DNA of 64,000 bases from assembly GCA_036850595.1 (NCBI GenBank), contig CM072170.1, forward strand, positions 17,093,932-17,157,931. The letters run 5' to 3'. This document shows positions 22,845-34,596 of this stretch, in pieces. A program made the translations under genes and the position numbers. The notes under the pieces were generated by a model. That model saw nothing but the letters and a program-made list of their open reading frames with translations, had not been told where the DNA came from and made no database searches. Origin of the DNA: Rhyacichthys aspro. Taxonomy: Eukaryota; Chordata; Actinopteri; Gobiiformes; Rhyacichthyidae. The stretch's first letter is position 1, and the number at the start of each line of letters is the position of its first letter.

Positions 22845-22875
22845 CAGTGCTTTAAGTGGGCCGGTTAAAGCACTG
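22845..22875. repeat. Right end of the hAT-bounded element: 31-bp hairpin of two fused ends
   Basis: CAGTGCTTTAA and its inverse TTAAAGCACTG lie nine bases apart. This forms a perfect 11-bp inverted repeat that looks like a left and a right end fused with the interior lost. The outer side is followed by GGTAGGAC. Confidence 0.75.
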
Positions 22876-22883
22876 GGTAGGAC
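22876..22883. repeat. Right 8-bp target-site duplication of the hAT-bounded insertion
   Basis: GGTAGGAC, identical to 17174-17181 at the opposite end, 5.7 kb away. Confidence 0.88.
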
Positions 22884-23665
22884 CACATGACCAGTGAAAG
22901 GTGACAGTCTCAGTCCTGCTGTCGACGGAACTGTCCAATTGAACCGCTCCACCAGGGTCTTGCAGGGTCTTGGTGACACCAAAGTGCCTCCCCCACCAAA
23001 CCATGTACCAAGTGGAGGACTCGGCTCTGTGTCAGTGTCAGTGACAAAGGTCTTCTTCCTGGGGTCTGGATGGGCCAGCACCGGACCCTTAGCCGGGGCG
23101 GAGCAGAGTCGGTTGAGGGCTGCATTCCTCAGTCCCTGGAATGCCTCGCCCTACTGGGTTAATCGGTGGAGGGTCCTTAATAAATCTCCGGTAGTAGGAG
23201 GCCACTCCCAGACTGCAGTCACCTTGGCTGGGTCAGTAGATACTCCCTCCCCGCTGACAACATGCCCCAGGAAGGCAGTCTTCCGGCAGAACAGGTGGCA
23301 CTTCTTTAGATTGAGGCGTACCCTGGCCTGGAGGATGACTTGGAGGACGTCCGTCGTGTTCTGCAGGACCCCTGGGAAGTCAGGCGTGTGGGCTAGGAGG
23401 GCAACCCCTTTGGCGAGGGTCAGGCGAAGGGTCCCCGGAGTCGATGTCATGGAGGACCAGGTCGGTGTGGGTGCAGTCCTCATCCTTGGCTGCGAAGACA
23501 TCAGCGAACACGTCCAGCAGAGCCTTCAGCTGGTGCTTGTGCTCCCCATCCAGACCCTGACAGCTCCTTTCAAAAAGGTTGGTGATGGCTTGGCTAGTCT
23601 CTGGAGATGGTGGAAGGGGTGTAGACAGCTCTGGAAGCTCAGGAGGCAGCAGCTGGACCCAGTAT
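22884..23665 (-). pseudogene. Decayed Ty3/gypsy pol: RT, RNase H and integrase fragments (right piece of a split element)
   Basis: Reading the minus strand from high to low coordinates: a pre-RT stretch with LLDVFADVFAAKDEDCTHTD, then (after a deletion) the end of reverse transcriptase with LKKCHLFCRKTAFLGHVV and GVSTDPAKV. Next comes an RNase H start (HPDPRKKTFVTDTD), then a deletion into integrase (LVERFNW). Several frame changes show it is dead. The last codons next to 22884 run on in register with the integrase text at 17181, so this and the left piece were one element before the hAT-bounded insertion. It is a different gypsy family from the element at 11185-14297. Confidence 0.82.
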
Positions 23666-24949
23666 GAACAACTGGCAAATGTGCTTTCATACTACAAACA
23701 AACCAGACATTGGCTCAGTTTAGTCGGAAGTCTGAAGGTCCATACTAATCAGTGCAGACGTGAAAGGTAAACACTAAACTTTTTTGATGTAATATTTCAG
23801 TATTTTGTGGTGGGATTACTTTATAAAGTAAAAGCAGGCTGCAGTTGAGTGAAGGGCAGAGGAGTTGAGACTGGAGCAGCTCACAAAATTGGATTGTGGA
23901 GATTTAATTATCAAACAGCCAGTCGAAAGCTGCTGTCACTGAGAGCTGTTATGTCTGCAATATTTTATACAGGCTTAGTGGTAAAGGTGAAGGGGACTGT
24001 GGTTTTACATCATGCATTCACAAAATCCATGAACAACAGGGGCTTATCTTTTGGAGTAATTCATTCTCAGTGGTGATCAGCAAACTATAGCGCTCTGTTG
24101 GACACAACTAAATTAAATTGAGATTTTAATCCTGATGCCACTGGAAATCTCCATCTTGACACTAATCCAGATGACCCTTTATTTCCCGCAGTAACCATGA
24201 TGAGCCATAATACCAGCAGCTGTTGGTCACATTCTCTGGAAACATGACTAAACTATCTACCAGTTCATCTAAATTGTGGTGCACCTTGAGGCTGGACTTT
24301 GCTCACAAGCAATAAATCTAAAACTTAATGCAACAAATCTGCAATTCTCTGGTGCATAGTCTTTCAGATATGGGGTCTTGGGTTTATTATTCAGTAAATA
24401 TTTCATTTTAATTGAAATTGTGGAGCCCCAGTCAATAGAGTAATACAAAAGAGTTCAGATATTTTGTTCCTCATGTGATGCTCAGATGAAGGGTTTGACT
24501 TCTTCCCAAGCAGACTGACCTCTGAGAGAAAAGTGTAGTCATTGTCCTTAGAGTTGGCTGCAAAGTTGCATCTGTGGTTTCTGTGATGACCTTTGCATGA
24601 CTCGTTTGCATGGTATTTACCAAATCATCAGGTTCCCCTTCAAGCAAAATGACAATGAACTGGTTATTAGTGAATCAATGGCCTCACCAGATTCAGTTCT
24701 GGTTGTTTGCCAGTTCAGTGGAAATGCCAGAGGGAAGCAGTTGAAGGAATTCATCATAAGGTAAAACAAGGCCAATTAACAGGAAATGAATTATAGACCC
24801 TTCATTTTGCCAGTGCTGAAATAAATATATCAAAGATGCATTAACTTCATCAACTGCCCTCCTCACCCCTCAACAATATTGTAGCCACCCTTTCTGCTTC
24901 TGTTTAAAAAGTGAAGAACTGAACCAATAAGCCACTGCAAATTACCCAG
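23666..24949. other. Intergenic DNA, nothing firmly recognised
   Basis: About 1.3 kb without clear genes. The minus strand of 24480-24770 shows scattered protein-like stretches broken by stops, but I could not assign them to a family. Confidence 0.4.
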
Positions 24950-25402
24950 ACATTACTGGGAGCATCAGCAGCAGCACTGGCCTCCACCCCAGGTCTCTCC
25001 AGAGGGTGGTGAGGACAGCCAGTCACATCGTAGTGGCTAAGCTCCCCTCCCTCCAGGACATCTACAACAGGTGGTGTGTGAGGAAGGCACACAATATCAT
25101 CTGTGACGCCAGCCACCCCAGTCACAGCCTGTTCTCTCTGCCCCCCTCAGGGAGGCGGAACAGGAGCATCCGCTGCACAAGTCGACTCAAGGACAGTTTT
25201 TTTTTTTCCTCAGGCCACCAGGCTGCTCATTACACAAGACTAAAACACTATAGATTGTGTAGTGATGTGAATGTGGGCATATGTGTGTGTTAATGTCTTA
25301 ATCTCTTCTTACACACTGCATCTCTGGAGCTGCACCTGAGATTTTTACTCTCCTTCTCCTGGTGATGTTGATGTGACAGTAAAGCTTGATTTGATTTGAT
25401 AT
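24950..25402 (+). mobile_element. LINE 3' end (5'-truncated)
   Basis: Fish LINE C-terminal text is clear: LQRVVRTASHIV, then LPSLQDIYNRWCVRKAHNII, then DASHPSHSLFSLPPSGRRNRSIR, then RLKDSFFF. A frame slip falls at a T run near 25198. The 3' UTR ends with GACAGTAAAGCTTGATTTGATTTGAT, the usual repeated TTGAT tail of this group. The copy lacks everything 5' of the ORF end. Confidence 0.8.
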
Positions 25403-26984
25403 AAAACTTTCCGGTCATGACAGAAGGTCTTGTGCCCAAGGCAGCTTAGGCAGAGCATATGCCCAGCACATGGGTCTCAGTCAGGTTATTTGCCCAATGT
25501 CATTCCACACTCTCTTTCAGGCCAAAAAGCCCCAACCAAAAAAAAATTTAAAAAATGAATGAAGGTCCTTGCTGCAGGCCAAGATGAAGTTTTGATGAAA
25601 ATGACTAGACATCATGTGGCATTTGATCAGTGTCCGCCTTTGCTAGAAAATGCAAAAATAAAATGGTGTGAGCCATTGCATTCATATGAATTTATTTTTT
25701 ATCTTTCTGATTGTCCAGTAAAGTCTGTGCACATACTACCTTACATCACCAGTTTAATTTTAAACCTGCACCTGTTCTCTCTAAACAGCCTTTACTCTGC
25801 TCTAGAAAGTCTACATTTAATTTAAGTTGTCACGTTGACTCCACTAACAATGCCTTTCTTCCTGCAGTTGAGCTCAGAGTGAACAAACTCAGTCGACAGA
25901 ACTAACTCTAAACTCATTTCTGAAACTGTAAACTCTGAGTTGGACAGTTGAGAGGAGAACCCTGAGTTTAGATTTATTGTAAATATTGTAGATGTTGTGC
26001 AGTGGACTCCACAACGAGTGCAATGAAGTGAAAAACATGGATGATAATAAAAAATTTAAAGACTTTTTTTGCTGTGTCCCTAAGGACTAGGATACCGACC
26101 ACTTCAGACCAATAATGCCTTGTTAATATGTATGTTTTTAAAATATCCACATAGAAGGCAAGTATACAGATCTTTGTACTGCACAAATGTGGTAAAGACA
26201 GTGATGCTAAATCCCAAAGGGAACCAGAAACCTTCAGAGATTTCCCTTTGATAGTAATCTATAGCAACAAGTAGGAACTGATCAGTTGTGCTTCTGTCTT
26301 CAAACCAAGTTTCACAAAAAGTACCAAAGGCTGGTTAATGTAACGTTATTCTCCATTTACTTCTGTCCAATGAATGTAATGCAGCTGAAAAGAAAGAGGT
26401 TGGCCTTGTGTTTTGTTTGTCTGATCTTTACAGCAATAAAAAGTGAATGAATATATAATCTTTCTTTTCAGATAAAGTTTAAAAGATGAGAAAAGAAATC
26501 AAGCTAAACCTTGTACTAGACTTTCTTTCACTAATACTCAGGTATATCAGTAAAACCAAAAACTAGAATATCAGGTCTTTACACTGGGCTCCTATTAATG
26601 TATTGGAATGATTAAGAATTCATTGTAGAGTAATTCAGAGTGTCTCAAGCAGCCTTTTAAGCAACACAGCTCAATATCAATCTGTCACAATATCCTAAGT
26701 TCAATATCCTTGTCTGACTACTCATATATGGAAGAAGCTGAAGTAAACAGCTGCATCATTTTTTTCAATGGATCCTGTGAAACTAAACTTGAGGCTGAGG
26801 TGAAACAAAAGCACTAAAATGGCCAGCAGACCAACGGCAATGAAGCACATCTTCAAGGGAACGCCTGATGAACAAGTTATCTATCATCTTTGGCAAAAAG
26901 ACGCTCCCCTTTCCGACTAAACATAGGTTTAGGAGGACATCTAGTGGCACAAGGAAATTTTTACAAGCCATAGAAACATACACC
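25403..26984. other. Intergenic DNA, nothing recognised
   Basis: About 1.6 kb of AT-rich DNA with short open frames only. No exon series, RNA gene or clear repeat ends were seen. Confidence 0.4.
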
Positions 26985-27500
26985 AATCAAACATAACATG
27001 AAGACCTCTGACAGGTGAAGTCGTCATGGCACCTTTTAGGGATATATTAAGCAGCAGGTGAACATTTTGTCCTCAAAGTTGATGTGTTAGAAACAGGAAA
27101 AATGGAAATGTGATTTAAATGCGTTTGACAAGGACCAAATTGTGATGGCTAGACGACTGGGTCAGAGCATCTCCAAAAGTTGAGCTGTTGTGGGATGCTC
27201 CTGGTCTGCAGTAGTCAGTATCATCAATCTAGTATCAAAAGTGGTGAACTGGTGACAGGATCGTCCCTTTGTGCATCATTGAGCCCAGGCTCACTGATGC
27301 ACGTGGGGAGTAAAGGCTGGCCCGTGTGGTCCTATCCAACAGACTAGCTACTGTTGCTCACGTTGCTGAAGGAGTCAATGCTGGTTCTGATAGAATTGTG
27401 TCAGAATTCACAGTGCATCAGTTTGTTATGTATGGAACTGCACAGCCACAGACCAGTCAGGGTGCACATGCTGACCCCTGTGCACCACTGAAAGTCAAAT
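26985..27500 (+). mobile_element. Tc1/mariner transposon remnant, N-terminal transposase part
   Basis: The leader AACATGAAGACCTCTGACAG and the region that follows match the 5' part of a fish Tc1-like element. The coding part shows the paired helix-turn-helix DNA-binding domain (DQIVMARRLGQSISK-like text near 27130-27190), the linker around ARGE-RLARVVRSNR near 27298-27345, and a stretch up to RPVRVHMLTPVHH-like text near 27490. Frameshifts and small deletions break it. The catalytic DDE half is missing, so it is inactive. Confidence 0.8.
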
Positions 27501-30500
27501 TAGGGCATTGTTAAAGTTCATGCTAAGATGGTGGTTCAGATCACTTTAACACTTTTACTTTTTCTCACACAAACATAAGTACTCTACATACTATGCTGGC
27601 TGCCTTATTATTATTTAGTGAGTTCCTATGAGCATATATACAGCACTATACAGCCAAAGAAATGTTTAATATCCATTCATCCATTCATACACCAATGTCC
27701 AGCACTCTGAAGGGTTCTGTGTATTCCCCAGCACACTTCTACAACATGAATGAGTGGCGCAGGGATTTAACTGCTAACGTTGTGGTTATTGGAAGTAAAC
27801 TTTAGATAAAAATTTTGTGCTGTGTTATTAAGTCTTTAATTAGGTAATTAAGTAAAAAAAAAAATGCAAACGACAACAACAAAAACAGCCTTTCAACTGG
27901 GCTGTTGCAGTGGTGAACACTGCCCTCTGCTGGTCGTCTGTGTGTATAACAGTTTTTATAACAGACTGAATGAGCTGCGTAACAACAGGTCTTATGTGAT
28001 TTCCTTCTTTGTTTGTGTCTTATTATTCCAAAACAATCAGAACACAATGTCCTCATTCATAACTGATTAGAGACATGTTTTCTCGATATGTCCCAGTTTT
28101 AAATGCAAGATCCATTTCACTAAGGTTTACTCATGAACCATCAAAGGCTGTTGAAACACATTAGTGAAGTAGGCTGAGGGGAAGTCACTGTAAATGTAAA
28201 GAACACTGTACATGACCTGAGGCAGAGAGACAAGGTAAAGTAACCAGATACAACGATAAAGCTTTGTTTTGTCAATACGTGAGTCACATAGTTTGTGATA
28301 CTGCATCACACTGGCAATTATATCCCATTGATGTATAATCTAACAACAAAGATGTTACAAAGAGTCATTTTTATATCATATTAAAACAGATATAGCTCAG
28401 TTCAACTCAAAAAGACCTTTAGAAAGTATTTTTTATTTATCCAACCTTTTGTTTGTTTTTTGTCATTGTAGCTCATCATCACATGTAATATAATAATATT
28501 ATAAGGTCAAGCTTGCTCTATGATTTTATGGTTTAAGATGCCATTAAAAACTGTTTTTTTTTAATGTAACTTGATTTTAAGTTGCTTAGTTGCTGAGTTA
28601 TTGATGATGCCATGCATAGAACATAATCTGAGTTATATTGTTAGGGTACAAATATTAGTTCTCTATGTGATGTAGGCTATAATCAGTTGCTATTTGAAGA
28701 GTTATTTCTTTGGCTCTTGACATGATTCTTCGTTACCACTGCAGATCGTTGAAAGAAAAAATAAGGTGTTGTTTGTACTGTTTTATTGATGAACTTGTTT
28801 AGTCAGTAAGTGAGGTGCTCCTCTTTATTAATGCTTTAGTTAAAAGTGAACTGCTAAAAGCACTGTAAAAACATACTGTTGGACGAGATGCACAAGTGTT
28901 TCTCATGTGAGATTTATGAAGTTGGGACACAACTAAATATAAATAAAAACAGAACTTAAGCTGGGCAGTGGTTCACCAAACTGCATCTAAAAATTATGGA
29001 AACTATTCAGAAGGAAGTGTAATTGCAAAGACTGTTGTCCTACCATCTAGAGAACATAATAACATCAAAAGACTCAGAGAATCTGTGAAAAAACCTGTAA
29101 AAGGGTGAAGGTCTGTGTTGGATGATATTGATCTTCAAATCCTCCAAATTATGCCTTTTATTTGAGTTTTTGTTGCTGATCCATTTGTGATAATCTCATT
29201 TTATTTATCGTTACAAACGATGCTCTGGAGGAAAGGGTGTCCTGTTGCTCTAGACTCTTCTCTCCACGTTGTTCTGCCCTCTCCCGTCTCCTCTTTGGGC
29301 AGAGGCAAGGAGGGGATGCAAAACGATGATGCAAACAGGAGCACTGAATCACAGCAATAGAACTGGCTTGACTCTAGGGGGAGCACTTGTTCTTTGTTTC
29401 AGCCCATTCCACAGTTAACGGCATCACCATCACAGACATGAACACCAGCACATTACATTAAATTAAAGGTCTGAAAAAAAAAATGTAATTTTGAGCACAT
29501 ATATACTCTATACCCCTCAGAATATTCGTCATAAAATCAGAATGTGCAGTAATACCTCCCTGGGTCTTATCTCCTGGTGCTGCTGCTGCTGTCTCTGTGA
29601 TATTTCTGTCGGGGTTCATTATTGTGAATGGTCCAGGAGGGTGTATACGCAGGAGGTCTTCACACCGGGCCTGGACTTGCAGCAGGTGCTGGTGTAGTGC
29701 AGCGGGAAGATAAGCAGCAGATAAAATCCAGGGCTTCCATGAATATTTCATAGAGATGCAAGCAGAAGAAGAGGGTGAAGGCAGTCTGACGGAAGAAACA
29801 GCACAATGAGAAAAATTCAGGCCAGATCTTTCGGCTGGATATAAACAGGTCGTAGGTGTAGTAACATGCTTCTTACTATAAAGTTAAGCCAGTCATTGTT
29901 GGAGGGTTAATATTGTTGCATATTCATGAATTTGCATTGTAATGACATGTGATAACAATTCATGAATTATTACGTTGCCAAAGAAGGTCAAAAACATGTC
30001 TCTAACCCATCTCATTAAAACGTACAGATTAAAGACACGTGCGCTGTGGTCCCCTGACAACCCGCAAAGCATTATGGTCTATTACAACAGTCCACCAGCA
30101 CTTTTACTACTTTTACTGATGCATTGTGGGAAACCGTGAGTGCTGTCAGTCACCACTACAAAATCATTTTACACTACAGTCTATATTTACACCTAAAATG
30201 GGTAAACAATTTGATAAAATGCAGTTTGTATAGCTCATAACAGTTTTAGACTGATCAACCTTCCATACTCAGTAATGCTAAAACTGAAAAAGATGGTTGT
30301 TGAAGCAGCAGTACCTATAAATAAGAGAACAAAGGCATTAGTAGGGTGTTAGCATGTTAGGTCTGTTAGCTAGACTGACAAAGCTCACAATTGCGCTCTA
30401 TCTGTTGGTGGTTATGTTTCACACATTCATGAAAATGTATGCACTGCTCTCACATACTGTACATTAGTATGCAGTGCTCATAGTGTCATTAAAGTCCATT

Positions 30501-32085
30501 AAGTGAACATAAAAATGATTTAGAGACCTAGCCTGACCAGCCAGACCCATTGACTTTTTTAGCAAAGTCGAGTGGGTCTGGAATCCCACCCATTGAGCCG
30601 AACTCAACACCATCGACTAGTTATAATCGTCTATTTAAAACAGGGTGGGTTTTATGCAATGACTCATAAACTGAAAGTAGTCTTGTTGTCATATTGCTTA
30701 TGTCATTGTGTTTGTTTCTCTGCTTGGTTTAATCAGAATTCATTTGTCCCGCCTTGGAATTTAAACTCAGATCGAGAAGGACCAGACTGATTATATGTAC
30801 GATATAGGAAAAGAATCAGGATGGCCTGCCAAACTAATAAAGGAGCCTACAATATCCTTCGTCTGGGAGTCCACATGAGTCGCCAAGTCAGAAAAAATGA
30901 ATTGCAGTCAAAATATACCACTATTAAAATGTATATTTGACTGACAACATGACAGTTTGACATGAAGGGACAAAAAAATAGTTCCTTGTTGACTGGAATT
31001 CTGGGACTCTCTTTCAAGGCATTAATTGGCCCGAATATGATTAATCACAGTTTGAACGACTCATATTAATTCAAAACCAGGCTATCTCCTGATTCTTTGC
31101 AGAGTGACCTTGATGTGAATGGAAAGCATGTGACTTAAATGGCAATTTTAAATGACCCTAAAATGTAGGTAATATTAAAATAGTAGTAATTTTAATGTTA
31201 GATGCTCTCTCAAAATTCCTTGGAATTTCCCTAGACAAAAAACTTTACTTTTTTTTTTTTTTTTTTACTAAAGAAACACACTTGTCCAAACTATTACTCC
31301 ACTGCAACCCAAACTGGAATCTGCATGTTAGCAAATGAATAACAATAATTTAAAACTGTCATTTTAGATGTTGTTGGTGCAAATGGCAAATGCATGTTTT
31401 TAATTTCTGGAAACAACCATTTGTAATCAGAGAAATGGGGACATATAAAAGTTTATGCTGGCTGTATTTAATTTGAGTGTTTTTCATTGTGGACTTTCAG
31501 TATTACAGCCGACTGCACAATGCTGTATATAAACATAGTGTATTGCAGTGTGTCATCTCTGTAAAATGTGCACAGTTTGATTGTCCACAACTTTATTTAA
31601 GTCTGTATCTGGCTGGTTGGAGGTACTGTTGGCCGCTGATGACCTGAGCTCTGCTGACCACGCACCGGCCCCATCCAACTCCACACTTTAATCACTTTAC
31701 ACTTTTACACATGGAGCCGTCCCAGTGAAATCATTGTGTTCCTGCAGACCCAGAGCATTTAGCTAATTTGCTAAAAGACAGTTTGATGGATGTAATTTGT
31801 TACAGAGGGAAGCAGCTATTGATGCTTTTGTTTTCCTTCAGTTAATTTTACATGCCAACTTCATTTATTAGAGTAGTTGTATTAAACTGTGCCAGGTAAG
31901 CCGTACTGGACAATTCCCAATCTGCTATATACCTCAAGGTGACTGCAGTCAAAGGGTTTTTATCCATGGACCATGTAATTGATTACATTTACATAATTAT
32001 CAGTTATAAATAAAAAAAAATACACAAATAAAATGAGATGAAGTCTTGGATTAAAGACTTTAGCATTTGGTTTTGCATTATTAGG
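27501..32085. other. Intergenic DNA, no firm features
   Basis: About 4.6 kb. At 28935-29130 the style suggests a dispersed repeat, but I could not assign a family. On the minus strand at about 29684-29790 there is a short open stretch between a good acceptor and a possible donor (see findings). T runs occur near 31240-31265. Nothing else was recognised. Confidence 0.4.
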
Positions 32086-33025
32086 CATGCCTCAACAGCA
32101 GGGCCACTCTTGGACTCCAGTCATAATGCCGGTACCTGGAAAGACAAATGTTTCAAAAAGTTGTACTGTAAAAACTCTCCCCATGCCGAAGTTAACGTCA
32201 CTGAAGCAAATATAGTTGATTTAAACAGAAAAAGTGTGCTGTAATAAGACAGAAAGGTGGAAACTCAATGGTCCAAATCCTTTTTCTTGGTGTTGTGAGG
32301 CAGAAACAAGACCTTAGTGTTCACGTCTGGAACGGACACTATTCAAACAGTTCAAATCCAACTTTTGCTCAACACAACAATATAAAGTTGACTGAGGTGC
32401 ATATCCAACAGATCTGGGTGTGTGTGGTCAGTGGTGCCATGTGACATGTGCACACACAAAACCCATGCACCATCAGTTAGAGTAAGTTCAAATGGACTTT
32501 GGCTGATATGAAAACAGTTAATGTAGACGTGTTAAATGCATCAATAAAAAGATTTAGGTGTAAATTCAGCTGTATTTCAGGTGAATGACTCATCCATATT
32601 GAAATGATGCATGACCTTGACGTCAAAAGGTCGTAGTCTGGTCCTGGTTTGGCCAAATAATTCATCAATCCTTCATCAAGCACTTTCATTTCTAACAAAT
32701 TTTAACATGTGAGTAAAGTGATAAATGAAAGCATTGGGGCCAAACTGGATAACTCATCGTGGCCATGAAGTATGTTCGAGTGACTGCTTAAGAGTTAGGA
32801 ACATTCCTAAGCAATTTGTTGTACTCAGATAAGGCCAGTATAGTTCCTTTTAGCTTGTAGCCTTTAAATGGTGTGTCTTACACCTTTAATGGTTTATTCA
32901 TTTAATCCATTTGTTTAAAAAAGAAGGCATTCAAAGTGTGGTTATGTAGAGCATACAATTAACTGTCTCATACATGCATCTCTGCAGCACAGATGTTCTA
33001 TATTAACAACTAATAAGGTCTAAAG

Positions 33026-33496
33026 CAGTGGTGTCAAACTCAAAGTAGTGAGGGGCCACGATAGTGAATAAGAATCCTTTCAGGGGCCGAAGATGGAGAC
33101 ATTTGGATACTTTTATTACATTTTTATTTTTTTAATTTCTGTTCGAGTCTTACCATAGTTGTCTTTAACGTTTATTTCCTCCTTTTAAACAGATTTGAAA
33201 AGGTTTTAATTGGATTTGAACAAGTTTCTGTTGGATATGAACAGGTCTTAGATGGGTTTGAACAGGTTTTAGATGGATTTGAACAGGTTTTAGTCATATT
33301 TGAACAGGTTTTAGTTGGGTTTGAACAGGTTTTAGTCATATTTTTTTATTTAGATTTGTTCAAATGCATTTGAAAGCTGTTCTAATCCACTTAAAACCTA
33401 GTGCCAAAAATATTATCTTCTAAATTTGTTGGAGGGCCACATAAAATATTGCAAAGGGCCGCATTTGGCCCCCGGGCCTTGAGTTTGACATGTGTG
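33026..33496. mobile_element. Non-autonomous hAT-like element with internal minisatellite (left copy)
   Basis: 471 bp, beginning CAGTGGTGTCAAACTCAA and ending TTGAGTTTGACATGTGTG, so the ends are inverted. Eight-base flanks GTCTAAAG and GTCTACAG agree at seven of eight positions; the right duplicate copy has a perfect match. The interior is a run of imperfect repeats and there is no coding capacity. Confidence 0.8.
33191..33345. repeat. Minisatellite of about 20-21-bp units
   Basis: About seven imperfect tandem copies of a unit like GATTTGAACAGGTTTTAGTTG, inside the hAT-like element. The related element at 36396-36884 carries the reverse complement of the same unit. Confidence 0.85.
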
Positions 33497-33504
33497 GTCT
33501 ACAG

Positions 33505-34596
33505 TAACACCTGCTGTAGTGAAATAAAGACCTGTGAAGTCTAAGGAGGAGCACTTTGCAGAATGTTGTCATTCCAGGCCTTTTCTCCCTAGAGTCTTCC
33601 TCCAGCGCTGTCGTGGGAATACCAAGGCATTCTCAGGTCAGTTGAGAGACATCCCTCCAGAAAGTCCTGGGTCGGCCCCGGGTGTTATCTCAGCAGCTCT
33701 ACTCCAAGCTCCTCACACACCTCTAAACGGGGGCCCAGCCTCCCTGTATAAGAAACTGATTCTGGCCATCTGTATCCAAGATCTTGTCCTTTTAGTCTTG
33801 ACCGAAAGCTCATGAGTAGAAATGTAGATCGACCAGTAAATTGAGAGCTTTGCCTTTCGGCTCAGCTCCTTCTTTACCACGACAGACCAGTACGTACAAG
33901 TATATACTTCACTGCAGCGATGCACCTATATGTCTGTCAATCTCCTGTTCCATTCTTCACTCACTTGTAAACGAGTCCCCTGTGTGGACTCCCTCGGGAT
34001 CTTGGAATCGCCTCGAAATTATGTAGAAATAATAACATAATCTGTGACATAGGACAGCCCTGCCGCAGTCCAACATTTCATTGGAACAAGTCTGACTTAC
34101 TGCTGGCAATGCAACCTAAGCTCCTGTTCCAGTTGTACAGGGACCAGACAGCCCTTCGACACTCTATCATAAACCCCCCGCACCCAAAAACTGCACAAAA
34201 CTGACCTAAAAAAAAAACAACAACATAAAAATGTTCAGTTCAGATGAGGTTTAAGGCCTTCACTGCCTGTAAATCCCTTTGTTTCAGGCAGCCAGTCTCA
34301 GGCAATCTGTTAGAGTGGCTCTAAAAGCGAAGTGCACAGAGCACTGCAGACTCGTGTTCTCCCAGCTTTTTAGTACATTTACACTCTACATTTAAACTTT
34401 ACATTATTGGAATATGTTACATAATGAGTTCAAATCCATATGATATAAATATTATACAGAAAAGCATAAAAGCCATACCACATCTGCAGTCATGCTTTGT
34501 GTTACAGACTCAGCACAAGAAATAACTGTGAAAGAATAACATTTGTAAATGGCATCAGTAAAAAGTGTGAAGATGTGATCTTATAATGTCATTAAG
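33505..34596. other. Non-coding DNA between two mobile elements (left copy)
   Basis: About 1.1 kb, repeated at 49925-51016. Open frames are short and no family was recognised. Confidence 0.4.

Larger units (their letters stand above)
17182..22875 (+). mobile_element. hAT-like element of 5.7 kb carrying a TOG-domain gene as cargo
   Basis: The left end reads CAGTGCTTTAAGTGGG and the right end TTAAAGCACTG, inverted over 11 bases, with the 8-bp duplication GGTAGGAC on both outer sides. It lies in the integrase of a minus-strand gypsy relic whose two halves flank it. The interior holds a further right-type end at 17913-17927 and a further left-type end at 22845. The layout is therefore end-end, cargo, end-end, as in a composite transposon. 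The cargo includes the intact eight-exon gene at 19524-22044. I see no transposase (no DDE or BED/dimerisation text), so it would be mobilised in trans. The alternative is an ordinary non-autonomous hAT element that later received other insertions. Confidence 0.8.

Noticed and set aside
33191..33345. Regular short repeats that could suggest a CRISPR-like array
   Set aside because: Units are contiguous and imperfect with no unique spacers, inside a eukaryotic non-autonomous element: a minisatellite.
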